Part shown: one piece after another, positions 33,839-44,659 of the stretch
Layout: the number at the start of each line of letters is the position of its first letter
Position numbering within the stretch: the first letter of the stretch is position 1
From: Gonatopus flavifemur
Taxonomy: Eukaryota; Arthropoda; Insecta; Hymenoptera; Dryinidae
Assembly: GCA_018340375.1 (NCBI GenBank)
Contig: JAFFJZ010000002.1
Location: 21,346,001-21,410,000 of the forward strand
DNA length: 64,000 nt
Reading direction: 5' to 3'
The notes under the pieces: model-generated
What the model was told of the DNA's origin: nothing
The model's input: the letters and a program-made list of their open reading frames with translations, nothing else
Database searches by the model: none
Made by a program: the position numbers and the translations under genes

Positions 33839-35264
33839 GATTCTATATTTGAAACATACTGATTCTTTTCTCAGTTCACTGATCGGTTCAACGTTGGTCC
33901 AACATCGATGATATGCTGCGACCGTTGGTTAAAAATTAGAATAATAACTGTATTTGGATACTGATCTCTGTTGAAAATGCCAGACAAAACCGAACAACAA
34001 ATAGTTGTCAGGCTTTGAACGATTTTTTCCCTGGAAATTGACTCAAAAACTAACGAGCTTTCTATCCGGTTCCGTCGAGAATTACAAAATTGAATCATCC
34101 TGTAAAGACCCAACTTTCAGGAAATTTTTCATAAATTCCCATTTCCTCTCCTCGTAAATTGACAATCATTTTTCTAAATATTTATGAAGTGTTTAAAAAA
34201 AATGAGAAGTTCCAGGTTCGCGTATGTAAACATTATCGGATCCGAACACTCTTTGGAAACTGGTTGACATTATGGCAGCTGCGTCTGAATCATTTGAAGA
34301 TTTTATAAAAAATGGTACACAAATAATTTCAGATTATCTGAATGTTATATTTGATATTTTTCTAGTCAACTAAAAAATCGATGACTGCCTTTTCATATAT
34401 CCCCGGATATCTGAATTGTATAATAATTTCGAGGTACAGTATTCTGAAATGCGAGCGAAGTGAGCATATGTGAATTACAATTTGTTCAATATGAGCGAAG
34501 CGAAGTAGAGAATTGTTTTTCTGCACTATTTTCCACTGCGGAGACACGACTGATTCGCGTTACTACAGTAACCAGCAGTGTTGAAATGATTTTTTTCCAT
34601 AAACACGAGCCAGTTGTGTCGGCTACAGTATTCAGTGTTGTAGGATTTTCTCCGTGTAGCAAGTCTTGGGATAAAAATCGACAGAACCAGGCAGATCCAG
34701 GTAGGAACCTGTTCTGCTTGGTTTTTGTTCCAGGAACTGCTAGGGTTCCTGATTTGCCTGACATTTTTAACAGGATTCCAATTGGAAATGTTCCAATACC
34801 TGGATTGAACAAAAGGGCAACATAACACAGTTCTTCCTAAGAAAGGTTTCGAAACATGTCCAATTGGAAACTCATACATAGACCGCTTTTCTCATCTTCA
34901 GTTTCTTATCTTCGACACGGATCCAATCCAGCAAACTTGTTGCAATCCCCGCCGCGAAATCGATATTTCAGGTCAGGATTATGCATCAAATCCCGCTTCA
35001 TGAGAAACCACATCTATTTAAGGCAAATATACGAGGGTCTGGTCTAGTCCTGATTCCGTAAACCTATCGGACTCTCATTGGATCAGCATAAAAGGGGAAT
35101 TTATACGATCCTGATTTGTTTATGTTTAGACATGTCTCAGTCAATCATACCCTAAAATTACCTGACCATGCTCCTATGAGTGATCGGGCGAATTTTTAGT
35201 TGTAATACCGCATTATCTTGTAAATTTCATATTCAATTTTGAGGACTCAATTTTCAATTCCTTC
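33839..35264. other. Spacer between repeats and the BTB gene
   Basis: No gene is recognised. Around 34450-34510 are GCGAGCGAAGTGAGCAT-type motifs like those at 42950-43150. At about 34640 a lone TTTTCTCCGTG looks like a MITE right end. Overlapping frames of 108-121 codons at 34460-34879 lie on both strands and show no domain. Confidence 0.4.
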
Positions 35265-35334
35265 ATGCCAACTTACCATCTCATCCTACATGTTCATATT
35301 CATCTCATTGATTGATATGAGTTTTTTAATTTTA

Positions 35335-35366
35335 TGTTTTAGGGGAAAACTTCGCAAACTTTCGCC
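35335..35366 (+). promoter_or_regulatory. Probable 3' splice site and short 5' UTR of the MATH-BTB gene
   Basis: TTAATTTTATGTTTTAG just before GGGAAAACTTCGC looks like a pyrimidine-rich splice acceptor 24 bp before the ATG. The pseudogene upstream keeps a similar TTGTTGTTTTAG at the same distance. A non-coding upstream exon is therefore plausible; I cannot locate it. Confidence 0.45.
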
Positions 35367-36215
35367 ATGGCTTATCAGGAGCATTCATTAACCGTCAGAC
35401 CTAACCACGAAGATTATGTTTTATTCACAGTCGAATGGACAATGTCAGGCTTTGAAGCCTATCAAGACAAAATCACAAGTGGTAGCTCGTGGGACTTGAG
35501 ATCCCACAACTTCACGGTTGAGAACTATTTTACATCCGACACCTGGTTTGAAGCACGGTGTGATGAAACAAATAAAAGTGCACACAGCGTTAAGCAATTT
35601 AAAATGAAGTTCATACTGCACTGTCAAGTCCATCATAATGTGGATTACAAAATGAAATTGAAAACAACAGTGTGGAAGCGTTCAATGGAGCGTTCTACTA
35701 TTGTGACACCAGCAGATTTGAGAAACGGAAGAATAGGCATTGGTGAATTTACATCTTCAATAAATAATTTTCCCTCGAAGATGGTATTGACATGTGAATT
35801 CATTCACGTGCCTAAGTTATTCACTCCAGAACAACCAAAAAGTAATATAATAGCAAGAGTAAATGGAGATTTCTCTGAATTATTCCTGAATGGAAAATTT
35901 AGCGACATTAAAATCATAGTGGGAGATAGAACATTTAATGCTCATAAAGCTATACTTTCTGATCGAAGCAAGGTATTTGATTCTATGTTCACTCATGATA
36001 TGCAAGAAAATCGAACAGGAATCGTTAACGTATCTGACATCGATTCCGAGGCTTTTCTTGAGATGCTACGTTTTATTTACACAGGCGAAGTTGAGAACCT
36101 AAAAGATATTGCAGTAAGACTCCTGGTAGTTGCCGATAAATATGATTTGGAAGGATTGAAATCTCATTGCTCGAGAAGTATACTAAATAATTCGAAATGG
36201 AACAAACCCCTATAA
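35367..36215 (+). CDS. MATH-BTB (speckle-type POZ-like) protein, 282 aa
   Basis: Residues about 17-148 form a divergent MATH-like domain: FTVEWTMSGFEAY resembles the usual W-x-I-x-x-F strand, SHNFTVENYF sits near its middle, and KMVLTCEFIHV is the closing strand. Residues about 165-270 are a BTB/POZ domain, with FSDIKIIVGDRTFNAHKAIL (178-197), a DRSKVFDSMF segment, FIYTGEV and ADKYDLEGLKSHC. In the SPOP family the MATH domain binds substrates and BTB binds cullin-3, giving a ubiquitin ligase adaptor; that role here is inferred from family. The start is chosen because it is the first ATG of an uninterrupted frame directly after an acceptor-like site. It stops about 12 residues after BTB, so the 3-box/BACK region of SPOP (about 374 aa) is absent; the decayed copy at 30113-30749 stops at the same point. 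Single coding exon. A MITE begins 17 bp after the stop. Confidence 0.9.
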   Translation: MAYQEHSLTVRPNHEDYVLFTVEWTMSGFEAYQDKITSGSSWDLRSHNFTVENYFTSDTWFEARCDETNKSAHSVKQFKMKFILHCQVHHNVDYKMKLKTTVWKRSMERSTIVTPADLRNGRIGIGEFTSSINNFPSKMVLTCEFIHVPKLFTPEQPKSNIIARVNGDFSELFLNGKFSDIKIIVGDRTFNAHKAILSDRSKVFDSMFTHDMQENRTGIVNVSDIDSEAFLEMLRFIYTGEVENLKDIAVRLLVVADKYDLEGLKSHCSRSILNNSKWNKPL

Positions 36216-36231
36216 GAAGATTTTTCACCGA

Positions 36232-36519
36232 CACTGTTAAAAAACTTTGTGCATCCAATACATACAATTTGGAAGCAATTAACACACATGTTTGTACACT
36301 GTCAGAAATATCTGGAAGTTTTTTTCAATTACGTACATGAAATCAGGTTCATATACATTCTGCATTAAATTTAATGTACGAAAACATGAAAAGACTATAG
36401 ATTATGCTATAGTTTACATTAAATTTCATGTAAAATGTGGCTAAAACTGAATTCATGTACGTACTTGAAAAAAACTTCCAGTAAAAACATTAAAATTAAT
36501 GCAGAAATTTTTAACAGTG
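36232..36519. mobile_element. Foldback MITE immediately 3' of the MATH-BTB gene
   Basis: CACTGTTAAAAA at the left and TTTTTAACAGTG at the right bracket 288 bp. Inside, an inverted pair at 36312-36344 and 36449-36481 (CTGGAAGTTTTTTTCAA and its inverse) flanks a CATTAAATTTAATG-type centre. Only the right side has TA, so the TSD is unproven. It may contribute to the 3' UTR of the gene. Confidence 0.7.
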
Positions 36520-39500
36520 TATTTCAAATTCACCACAAGTTTTATGAAAATTCAAATGAAATTTGATATAACACTTATTTCAGAATGACATTGTGTTTGA
36601 ATGTCAGTAAAAGTGTGAAAAATCCAATACAGAAATATGTGTTCTATTCTAATTGCTTCCAAACTTTTTTATTAAAACCCATTCCAGTTTTCAATCAAAC
36701 ACTACTCGCAGATTTTTTACGGTGAAATTAAAATGTCCATTGTAAGCAATCCGATTCTCGAACAATAGTATGAAGACTTGTATTCAAATGTTAAACGAAT
36801 TATTGAAATAAAATCAAACATTTCCTACATCGAAAATCAAGAGGGCAATGATAAGGTGCTTGTATTACAAAATCAAGAAATCTTCAAGTGGAGGTACATG
36901 AAGAAATTTTGTTCAATCAAGAAATTCGCATACCGAAAATTTAATGGCATTTTTCTCGAAACCACTACTGACCGGTCCGCCTTTTTTCATTTTCATTTCC
37001 AAGTAGATTGAATTTATTAGAGAATGAACCTGAATGCAGATGATATTTGTTTTTTTTTCCTTTATAGCACTTTGGAGAGCGAAAAGAAGGTGAAAAAACG
37101 CTACCAAAAGTTGGCATGTCCGCAATTTTTTCAAATTTTAATATATCCCACAAATTTTTTGGATTTTTGATTTATGACCATTTTTGTAAGTCCTGCAACG
37201 CAGATCGATTGATAACCTTTTTTTTGAGATGGTCATGATTTCGCACGTATTAACAATTCTGCTGAATTAGCAAATATCTTGCTGGAATAGCAATATTTTC
37301 GCTATAACAGCAAACGGTTTGCTAATTTGGCAAAGCAGATTTTCCGGAATCGCTTTTTCAGCATGAATTTTTCTCTGCGTGCTCATTGGCCTGCCGGCTA
37401 CAGCCGGCTATACGTAACAACAAAAATTGTGCGAATAACGAGATGAGTTTTCAAAAACATTTTTTAGGAATTCAAAAGTATTCAAATTGAATGATTTCAA
37501 TGGTCGCATGCAAGAAAATCGTATTCATAAATGTGATCTTCAATTATTTTTGATGAAATCCTTTTTACAGGAAAGAATTTGTACTCTCCTCTGTACGCTG
37601 CAACGCGGTGTTGAAAGTAGTTTTCCAACATACAAAATTAAACAACAGATGAGCTGTATGATAATCCAGCTCCGAACACTTTCAATTCATTTCTCAAATT
37701 AATTCTAACAATTCAATAATATAAATCATCAAAAACCTCACGCAGAAAAACGTATTCTTTTTCAAGACTTTGATCGATAAGATTCCCCCGGTTTCAATCC
37801 TGCGTTTGAAATTGTTGGATATGCATGAAAGGAAATAAAAATGTAAACCCTCGATGTATATCCATTTGACACCCAAACATATTCACGTATGAAATTCATC
37901 TTCGGATTTATTGTGTCAGAGAAAAGCAAACATACGAAACGTAAAGTATCGATATTGTTAAATATGGTGAAGCAAAGGCAATAGACTCGGCATTTTATTC
38001 GAAGCAAATACAACAATAGCTCGTACATGGCCAAGAGGCTTTGAAATTGTTTTGTTAGAAGGTACCAGCACTTGGTTCATGGGAAAGACGAGTTACTTTT
38101 GAAGCGCCGCGACGTTTTGAACGAATCAATGCAAGAGAGGGAGGTACAGGAGGGTTGGAGAACATCCGAGGGTGTCGAGAGATCAAAGGGAGCCTAGGAT
38201 CAAAGAAGCGGGTATCTCCTCCTCTGCCAGTAGTAGGAACAAGGTGCTATCACGTTTGAACGGTTTTTTTCGACAATAACCGTCGAGAGTATGCAACCAT
38301 TTAACCTTCAAACATTACGTACGGCTTCTTAAAAATTTTATATTCACTTTGCAATTTTTCAAAATTACGGAACGATTTGAGATTACTTTTTTTTACATTT
38401 TGAAGTAAATTTTGTTTGTTTTCCATTAGAAAAGGATAGTATCAGTTACGAAAATCCCTCGCGTGTTGATTCTCGATTACGATAAAATTAACAATACTGT
38501 ACGTCTTTCAACGAACTAGGAACAATCGATACATTGTTTTCAAATGTCTTGTTGATGGATATCACCAAGTATAAAATTTCGAATAGTTTGTTGAAGCAAA
38601 TTAATTACTCGACTGATGGAAAAATGCAAAAAAAACTGCAGCTAGACGGAAGATAATAGGATACATGGGGTGAACGTAGACTGAAAAAAGATGGACGATG
38701 GAAAGGGTGAATAAACGCGATAAGGCAGGATGGATGAGGTGCGACAGTACCGAGGAGAGACATTGTGGATGAGTTGTGGGAGAGTTGGATGAGGATAAGG
38801 AGGAGAATAAATTCCTCATTCCTGTATAAATCAATCTAATCTGCTTTCACTTTCCACCAATTACAGGTAAATTCCTCCCGGAGCATTGAAATCATATTTT
38901 CAAAATTAATTATTCACTGTAACGAATATTGGAACAATGTTCCCCTTTTGATAGAAATATGAATAATTGACGGAGTGAAAAAAAAACGTATTTGTATGAA
39001 TATCGTATTTTAGAAGTATTTGCTACTTGACTTGCTACTCTCTTCGTTTACTACTTTATTTGAAAATTTATTATTTCAAAGATATTCAGTTGTCTCGAGT
39101 GGATCATTCTATTTACAATCTTGCGTTGCATATGTATACATGTTATATACATATCCTAGATTTAGGATTTGTACTACGTTCCCAACATTTTCTGGGTGGA
39201 TAAGTGACATTTTCAGAATTCGGAAGATCTAAGCAAATGTATAAAATGTATACTTGTTTTTGTACTCTCGTAAAAGAGACAGAATTAAACAATTTTCCAT
39301 GATTCCTTTTTTGTTTCTATATAAAATAGAATATTTCCTTGATCAACATTGAAGGATCACCAATAAATTCTCGAGAAGCACTGGTGTTTTTAACACTTTT
39401 AAATTCCTCAAGTAATTCTTTAAAGGGTTTTGAAAATTTTGGCATGTGAAAATTTTTTAAATCGTTACGGATTCTTCAAAACTCCTACGAAAATACTAAT

Positions 39501-40407
39501 AAGAACCTTTGAATGCTGATGCAATACGATATTTTAAGAAACTCAGTAGAACTCATTTTGATGAAATGAATAGAATATATTCATATTCCTGACTGACAGA
39601 ATATCTTCCTGATTGATATTTGATGCAAGATATGTCTCAAATAATTTTAGAGTTCCAATGCAATACAAAAAGAAATTTCCATTAGAGGTTATTTGTAAAT
39701 TCCTTTGTACTATTTGGATAAAGCATAAATATCCATATGAAGTTGTTTGTCACCAACGGTAAAAGACACTTGAGTACGAAAATTATTTCATGGTAGAAGA
39801 TACTAGAAAAATTTGAACTTTTGACAAAAATGGAATTTAAAAATACCATTTTCTCAATCTTTGGGATAGATTTTGATGAGAATATACGGTGAGTTTTTAA
39901 AAATATAGAGGCCTGGGGCTATAATGTGACTCGATGTGATTTTTCATATAAAATTTGTATCAAACTACAATCTATATTTTATATGACCGTAAGAAAATCC
40001 CAAGAGCTGTTGGAAAATATTACAATCAGTGCTTGTATACAGTGAAAAGTAAATCTTAATTCCATGATCGACTGATTTTCAGATGAGACTTGAAATCAGC
40101 AATGTTACGATTTCAGCCGTAATATGAGATGAAAAAGAATTATGGCCGTATTAAATTGAATTGAATCGGGCAGTGTGCTGATCATCAGCAATGCATATCT
40201 TATAGTCAGTCAGGTAGAGTTTGATGGATAATTCAGTCAAGAATATATGAAAATAAGGTTAGAATTCTTCCATTTTCAGTATTACAATTGGTTAACATAC
40301 ACATATATAAAAATGTGCATATAATTAATTACAGTTTCAATTCAATCAAATTATTTCAGGTTTTTTATTTATTATTCAAAGTGCCTAACAAATTCAGTAA
40401 CAATTTG
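36520..40407. other. AT-rich spacer with a small GC-richer island
   Basis: No recognisable gene in nearly 4 kb. A segment at about 38050-38240 (purine-rich, with AGAGAGGGAGGTACAGGAGG and CTCCTCCTCTGCCAG) stands out from the AT-rich surroundings. A CTCTGCGTG motif near 37370 looks like a lone MITE end. GCTGAATTAGCAAA-like motifs around 37258-37350 occur in both orientations. Confidence 0.4.
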
Positions 40408-40409
40408 TA

Positions 40410-40728
40410 CCCAAGCAGCAACGGAAGTTCAAATTATATACGAAATAGAAACGTTCGTAGAATGTACGAATGAGATACGAAGAACATATAATGAACGTTC
40501 ATGGAATCTCCGAATGAGACTGTTTTAAATATACTTAGAACGTACATAGTACATTCGAAATGTACGATATTCATTCAATCGACGTTCGATTGACGTACCG
40601 TCGTATATTCGATTACATCCGTTCGATGAACATGCATGAACGCCTATGAAATGGTCTCATTCGAATGTACATAGAACATATTTCGAATATTCTAAGAACG
40701 TTCATAGTATATTCTGGTGCTACTTGGG
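40410..40728. mobile_element. Foldback element with CCCAAGYAGCAMC ends, TA-flanked
   Basis: The left CCCAAGCAGCAACGG and the right end, in reverse CCCAAGTAGCACCAG, bracket 319 bp. TA lies on both sides (40408-40409, 40729-40730). The interior is rich in GAACGTTC and TTCGAATGTAC motifs, inverted about the centre. Non-coding. Confidence 0.85.
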
Positions 40729-40730
40729 TA

Positions 40731-42949
40731 ATACCAACTTCGTAAAAGCTTGTTATTGCATTTTCCACACTGTTAATGGATTCTTTATTTCGACATGTTC
40801 ACTTGAACATTACAACACAAATTGGAATTGATTCAAACTTTCGGGGGTATTCACATTTGTACTAATTCTCAGTTCCCGTGAAATGTTTTCCAAATGTATC
40901 TTTGACTTCACCCTACACATGCTATCAAATTGTATTATTATATATGAAATGATTTATCACGTCCGTCGATAGAAACGGTCCCATGGCGAAGTTGAACGCA
41001 AAGGACTAGGACAGCTCATTACAGTAACAACATGGGTTCGAATCTCCCGATGAGATTTGAAGATGTTCAATCTTCACAAACTACGATCACGATATAATTG
41101 AACGGTCAACAAGTGAAGTGAGTAAATTCACACAACATAGAAATTTTTTTTTGTATCCTCCGCATAAACACAGACATATTTCTCATCGTCGATAGGTAAC
41201 GCCATGTTGAGTAGAACAAAACAAAAAGCAATGGACGAATCCATTCATCAGCAACAATTCACTTTGAATTTCAGTTCAAAGTCAGTTTTAATTTCAGTTG
41301 AATAGAGATTGATGTAAGCTGTATTCTTGTTTGAGTTTGAGAAGGTTCTCCAGTGGCTGACTTTGAGTCAACCGAGTCTTCTGAGTCTAACTGAAATAAG
41401 GTTTTCTTCTCACGGTGATACTCCAAACCATCATTGGTGATAAATCTGAATAAATAAATATAATTTTGTATATAATCTATTATTCTTCAATCGTGATAAT
41501 TTGAATAGAAGAAGTATTTATTTCCTCCGTTCATATTTCTTACTACTGAAATATATTTTCTGATGCTGAATCTTCATTGTTACCATCACAATTTGCGACG
41601 ATTTATTCAAAACGTTGAATAATACTCTGAAATCACAAATTCCTATCGATACTCCTCAATAATACTAATTTGCGACTGAAACTGGTAGATGCGGTTATAA
41701 GATTTCTCTCCACACGGCTCCTGAGGAAGGGTCTTACCGCTTCACAGGCGTGCGCTCAATTCGTCTGTTGGAAGGTGTAAGTATAAACCGGCGTTTTACA
41801 AGTGTATAAATAAGATTATTTCTTTCAGATTCAAGATTTTGAAAATGTATACAAACCCTATACAAAATAATGCTCTGAAAAATGATATTCCAGAATTTAT
41901 ATACAATTTCCACACGAATTATACATATTATTCATGAAAATTGTATATGAATTCTATGAAATTACTTTTCATACAGAATTGCAATTATATTAAATTCTTG
42001 AAGAATTAAGTAAAAACTCATGTGGAGAGATATTTGTTTAATCCACTGTACATTAATGAGGAGCGACATCTAACATGATCGGTATTTTTGATAACATTTT
42101 TACAAAATTACGATCGACATTCTGTGAAATTCATTATAAACTCGCCAAATTTTCTATAACAAATATCGCCCATCACTACATCGCCACTGAACGTCACGAT
42201 AATGAAGTAATTTGTTCTCATATTACGTGAAACATACGTAACGTCAACATAATCTTCTCATTCAATCATATGAATGAAAATGTGATTTTAAAGAACATGC
42301 TACATACCTTTATAGAAAAATTTGCAAAATTATATATAGTTTGTATATAATCCTATATAAGATGTATATAATTTTGAACTTTTTTCCACTCGATCAGATG
42401 TGACGTTTGACTGAAGTATGATATTTTTTTCATTCAAGATGGAGTATTGGAACCAGAAAGAATTTTCCATAACGGTGCACGATATTCCATATACAATTTG
42501 TACATAGTTTATATCAATATTTTATAAAATTCAATATAAACTCGACAAACGGTCTATGAAAAATAGTACATCACTAATTCCTTGGGAAAGACAGATTCTA
42601 CCAATATTATGCACAATTCGTCACAACAATTCACATAAAATCAAAAGTTCTTGGTTTTTTTGTATGTTATTTTTTTTTCCAAAAAGCATTTGATTTCTTT
42701 TGATCAGCAAAGAAGCGGATTCCAAAGAATAACAATAAAGTCTCTTTCCAGGCAAAGTTGTTGTTTTCATCGAATCAAGAAACAACTAAGCTAGATATTA
42801 TAGTTACCTATTTTTCTTTGAGAGAAACGAACTCTTGGTTTTTTGACCAAGAAAAACCCAAACTGAGATTTATATTTTTTCTGTTTCCGTAAGAAAATGT
42901 TCAGTTTTTTGATCAGGAGAGAATCCAACCATTGAAATTTGGAGCAGTC
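40731..42949. other. AT-rich spacer with tRNA-like and partial repeat sequences
   Basis: No gene is recognised. TTGTATATAATCCTATATAA (about 42337) and the following 50 bp are closely repeated at about 47648-47705, marking a dispersed repeat. TCTCTCCACACGG near 41703 and CATGTGGAGAGAT near 42019 may be the ends of a decayed MITE. Confidence 0.4.
41005..41055 (+). repeat. Degenerate tRNA-like sequence
   Basis: ACAGCTCATTACAGTAAC resembles an A-box region and GGGTTCGAATCTCCC (41034-41048) is a strong B-box. The spacing is too short for a full tRNA, and no acceptor stem is seen. It resembles the element at 44819-44886, which shares ACAGCTCA. Confidence 0.42.
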
Positions 42950-43150
42950 AATGGCGAGTGGAGCGAGGTCCCTCAAATTAAAGAAATCCAAATGAAGCGA
43001 GTTCCATTAGAAACATAAATTGGCGAGCGGAGCGAGCGCCATTTGGGGTAATAAATGGCGAGCAGAACGAGCATCTCAAAATGAAAAGAGTGGGAGCAGA
43101 GCGAGTGCCATTTTGAGCATTGAATAGCGAGTGGAGCGAGAACAATTCTA
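42950..43150 (+). repeat. Tandem GGCGAGYGGAGCGAGCGCCATTT repeat
   Basis: About five imperfect units of 35-70 bp, each with a GCGAGTGGAGCGAG or GCGAGCGGAGCGAGCG core followed by CCATTT and an AT-rich tail. Similar cores occur singly at about 34455, 55376, 60830 and 61588. No function assigned. Confidence 0.75.
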
Positions 43151-43317
43151 ATTTGAAAGTGAAATCACTCCCACCAGTTTATAATGATTGCGAAAATGAA
43201 AACTGGAGAAAACACTCTTTCCTTCATTATTTTTGATTGAAGAAAATTTTTTCATCAACTTGAAACATACACGAATACACTCCAAGAAGTTCGTTTTATT
43301 CAATTATTTCTTTCGTA

Positions 43318-44608
43318 CAGGTTGGTTGAAAAGTTTTGAAAGCGACACCTATCAACCAGTGCAGGAATCAAAATTTATACGCTGTTTTTATATTTCATCC
43401 TTCATTTGAACACACACACAATTTTATTCCGATCTGTTAATTCATTCTTTGTTTACAAGCCATTCGAAGTTGACGTGTCAGTGTATTTTGTGAAAATGGA
43501 AAAATCCGAATATCGTGCAGTGATAAAATTCTTTGTTTTGGAAGGTTTATCGGCAACAGAAATTCATACTAAAATGAAGAAAGTGTTGAAGGAATCTGCT
43601 CCTTCATTTCCAACTGTACATCGATGGGTTTTAGAGTTTAAACGTAGTCGTACAAGCGTTGAAGATCAATCACGTAGTGGACGTCCAAAAAGTGCAACGA
43701 AATCCGACATCATTGAGCAAGTCTATGATATTGTTTGTAAAGATCCGAGTTTGACTAAGCGTGAAATTGCTGATAGCATAGGCATCTCGGATGAACGAGT
43801 ACTCTATATTTTACACGAAGAATTACATATGAAAAAGCTTTTTGGAAAGTTGGTGCCGCATTCGTTGACAATTCAACAAAAACTGAATCGAAAACAAATT
43901 TCTCAGCGTAATTTGGAGCGTTTTAAGCAGAATAAGACCGATTTTTTGCGTCGTTTCGTAACTGTGGACGAGACTTGGATCTACCATCATGATCCTAAAC
44001 TGAAACAAGAACGTTTACAGTGGACCGAAGCTAGTTGTTCAGCTCCAAAACGGGTGAAGTCAGAACGATCGGCAAAAAAAGTTTCAGCATCGGTTTTTTG
44101 GGACGCAAAAGGGGTTTTGTTGATTGATTATTTCGAAAAAGGTAGAACAATTAACTCTGAATATTATTGCAACCTTTTGGATCAGTTGGATGAAAAAATT
44201 CGTGAAAAAAGACCCGGTTTACGGAAGAAAAAAATCATTTTTCATCAAGACAATGCACGTGTTCACACAAGTGTTCTCACGATGGCTAAACTGAACGAAT
44301 TGAACAACGAATTGCTTGAACACCCACCGTATTCACCAGATTTGACTCCCTCCGACTATTACCTCTTCAGAAATTTGAAACAATTCCTTCGTGGAAAGCG
44401 GTTTTCGTCGAATGAAGAAGCTATTGCAGCTGTGGAACAGTACTTCGCGGAGCTTCCGGAAAATCATTACAGAGATGGTATAAAATTATTGGAGGATCGT
44501 TGGAATAAGTGTGTTGAAGTTGAGGGAGACTATATTGAAAAAAAAAATCATTTCGTCAAAAAATACACATTCTTTCATTTTTGCTTTCAAAACTTTTCAA
44601 CCAACCTG
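43318..44608 (+). mobile_element. Complete mariner transposon
   Basis: The 26-bp terminal repeats (CAGGTTGGTTGAAAAG... and its exact inverse) are identical and flanked by TA (43316-43317, 44609-44610). Length 1,291 bp is normal for mariner. The start ACAGGTTGG, counting the A of the flanking TA, is what I recall for the irritans-group element Himar1, suggesting but not proving that lineage. Identical ends and an open transposase frame point to a recent insertion. Confidence 0.96.
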
Positions 44609-44659
44609 TATCTAAAAAGATCCTCCAAAAAAACGCTTTTCCGAAGCCTCCTAAAGTAG
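43496..44659 (+). CDS. Mariner transposase (D,D34D), possibly active
   Basis: Cuts and rejoins the element at TA targets. Start chosen at 43496 because MEKSEYRAVIKFFVLEG is the usual mariner N terminus; an in-frame ATG 30 codons upstream lies in 5' leader sequence. Residues 1-110 hold the paired helix-turn-helix DNA-binding region. Catalytic aspartates are D158 (VTVDETW), D252 (HQDNARVH) and D287 (YSPDLTPSDYYLF), with 34 residues between the last two. The linker motif usually W-V-P-H-x-L-T reads KLVPHSLT, so its Trp is replaced by Leu. There are no stops or frameshifts. The frame does not end near YIEK (about residue 349), where mariner proteins usually stop; it continues through the right inverted repeat and about 17 codons into flanking DNA, giving 387 aa instead of about 350. 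Loss of the normal stop is the likely cause. Activity is untested. Confidence 0.93.
   Translation: MEKSEYRAVIKFFVLEGLSATEIHTKMKKVLKESAPSFPTVHRWVLEFKRSRTSVEDQSRSGRPKSATKSDIIEQVYDIVCKDPSLTKREIADSIGISDERVLYILHEELHMKKLFGKLVPHSLTIQQKLNRKQISQRNLERFKQNKTDFLRRFVTVDETWIYHHDPKLKQERLQWTEASCSAPKRVKSERSAKKVSASVFWDAKGVLLIDYFEKGRTINSEYYCNLLDQLDEKIREKRPGLRKKKIIFHQDNARVHTSVLTMAKLNELNNELLEHPPYSPDLTPSDYYLFRNLKQFLRGKRFSSNEEAIAAVEQYFAELPENHYRDGIKLLEDRWNKCVEVEGDYIEKKNHFVKKYTFFHFCFQNFSTNLYLKRSSKKTLFRSLLK

Noticed and set aside
34460..34879. Overlapping frames of 121, 108 and 117 codons on both strands
   Set aside because: All three occupy the same repeat-like DNA in different frames; none shows a family motif.
36224..36310. 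Out-of-frame peptide NTYNLEAINTHV after the BTB stop, resembling a BACK-region helix
   Set aside because: It lies inside the inverted-ended MITE at 36232-36519, and part of it (TTTGGAAGCAATTA) is inverted again near 36645. The decayed paralogue has the same stop without this sequence, so a frameshifted BACK remnant is not needed.
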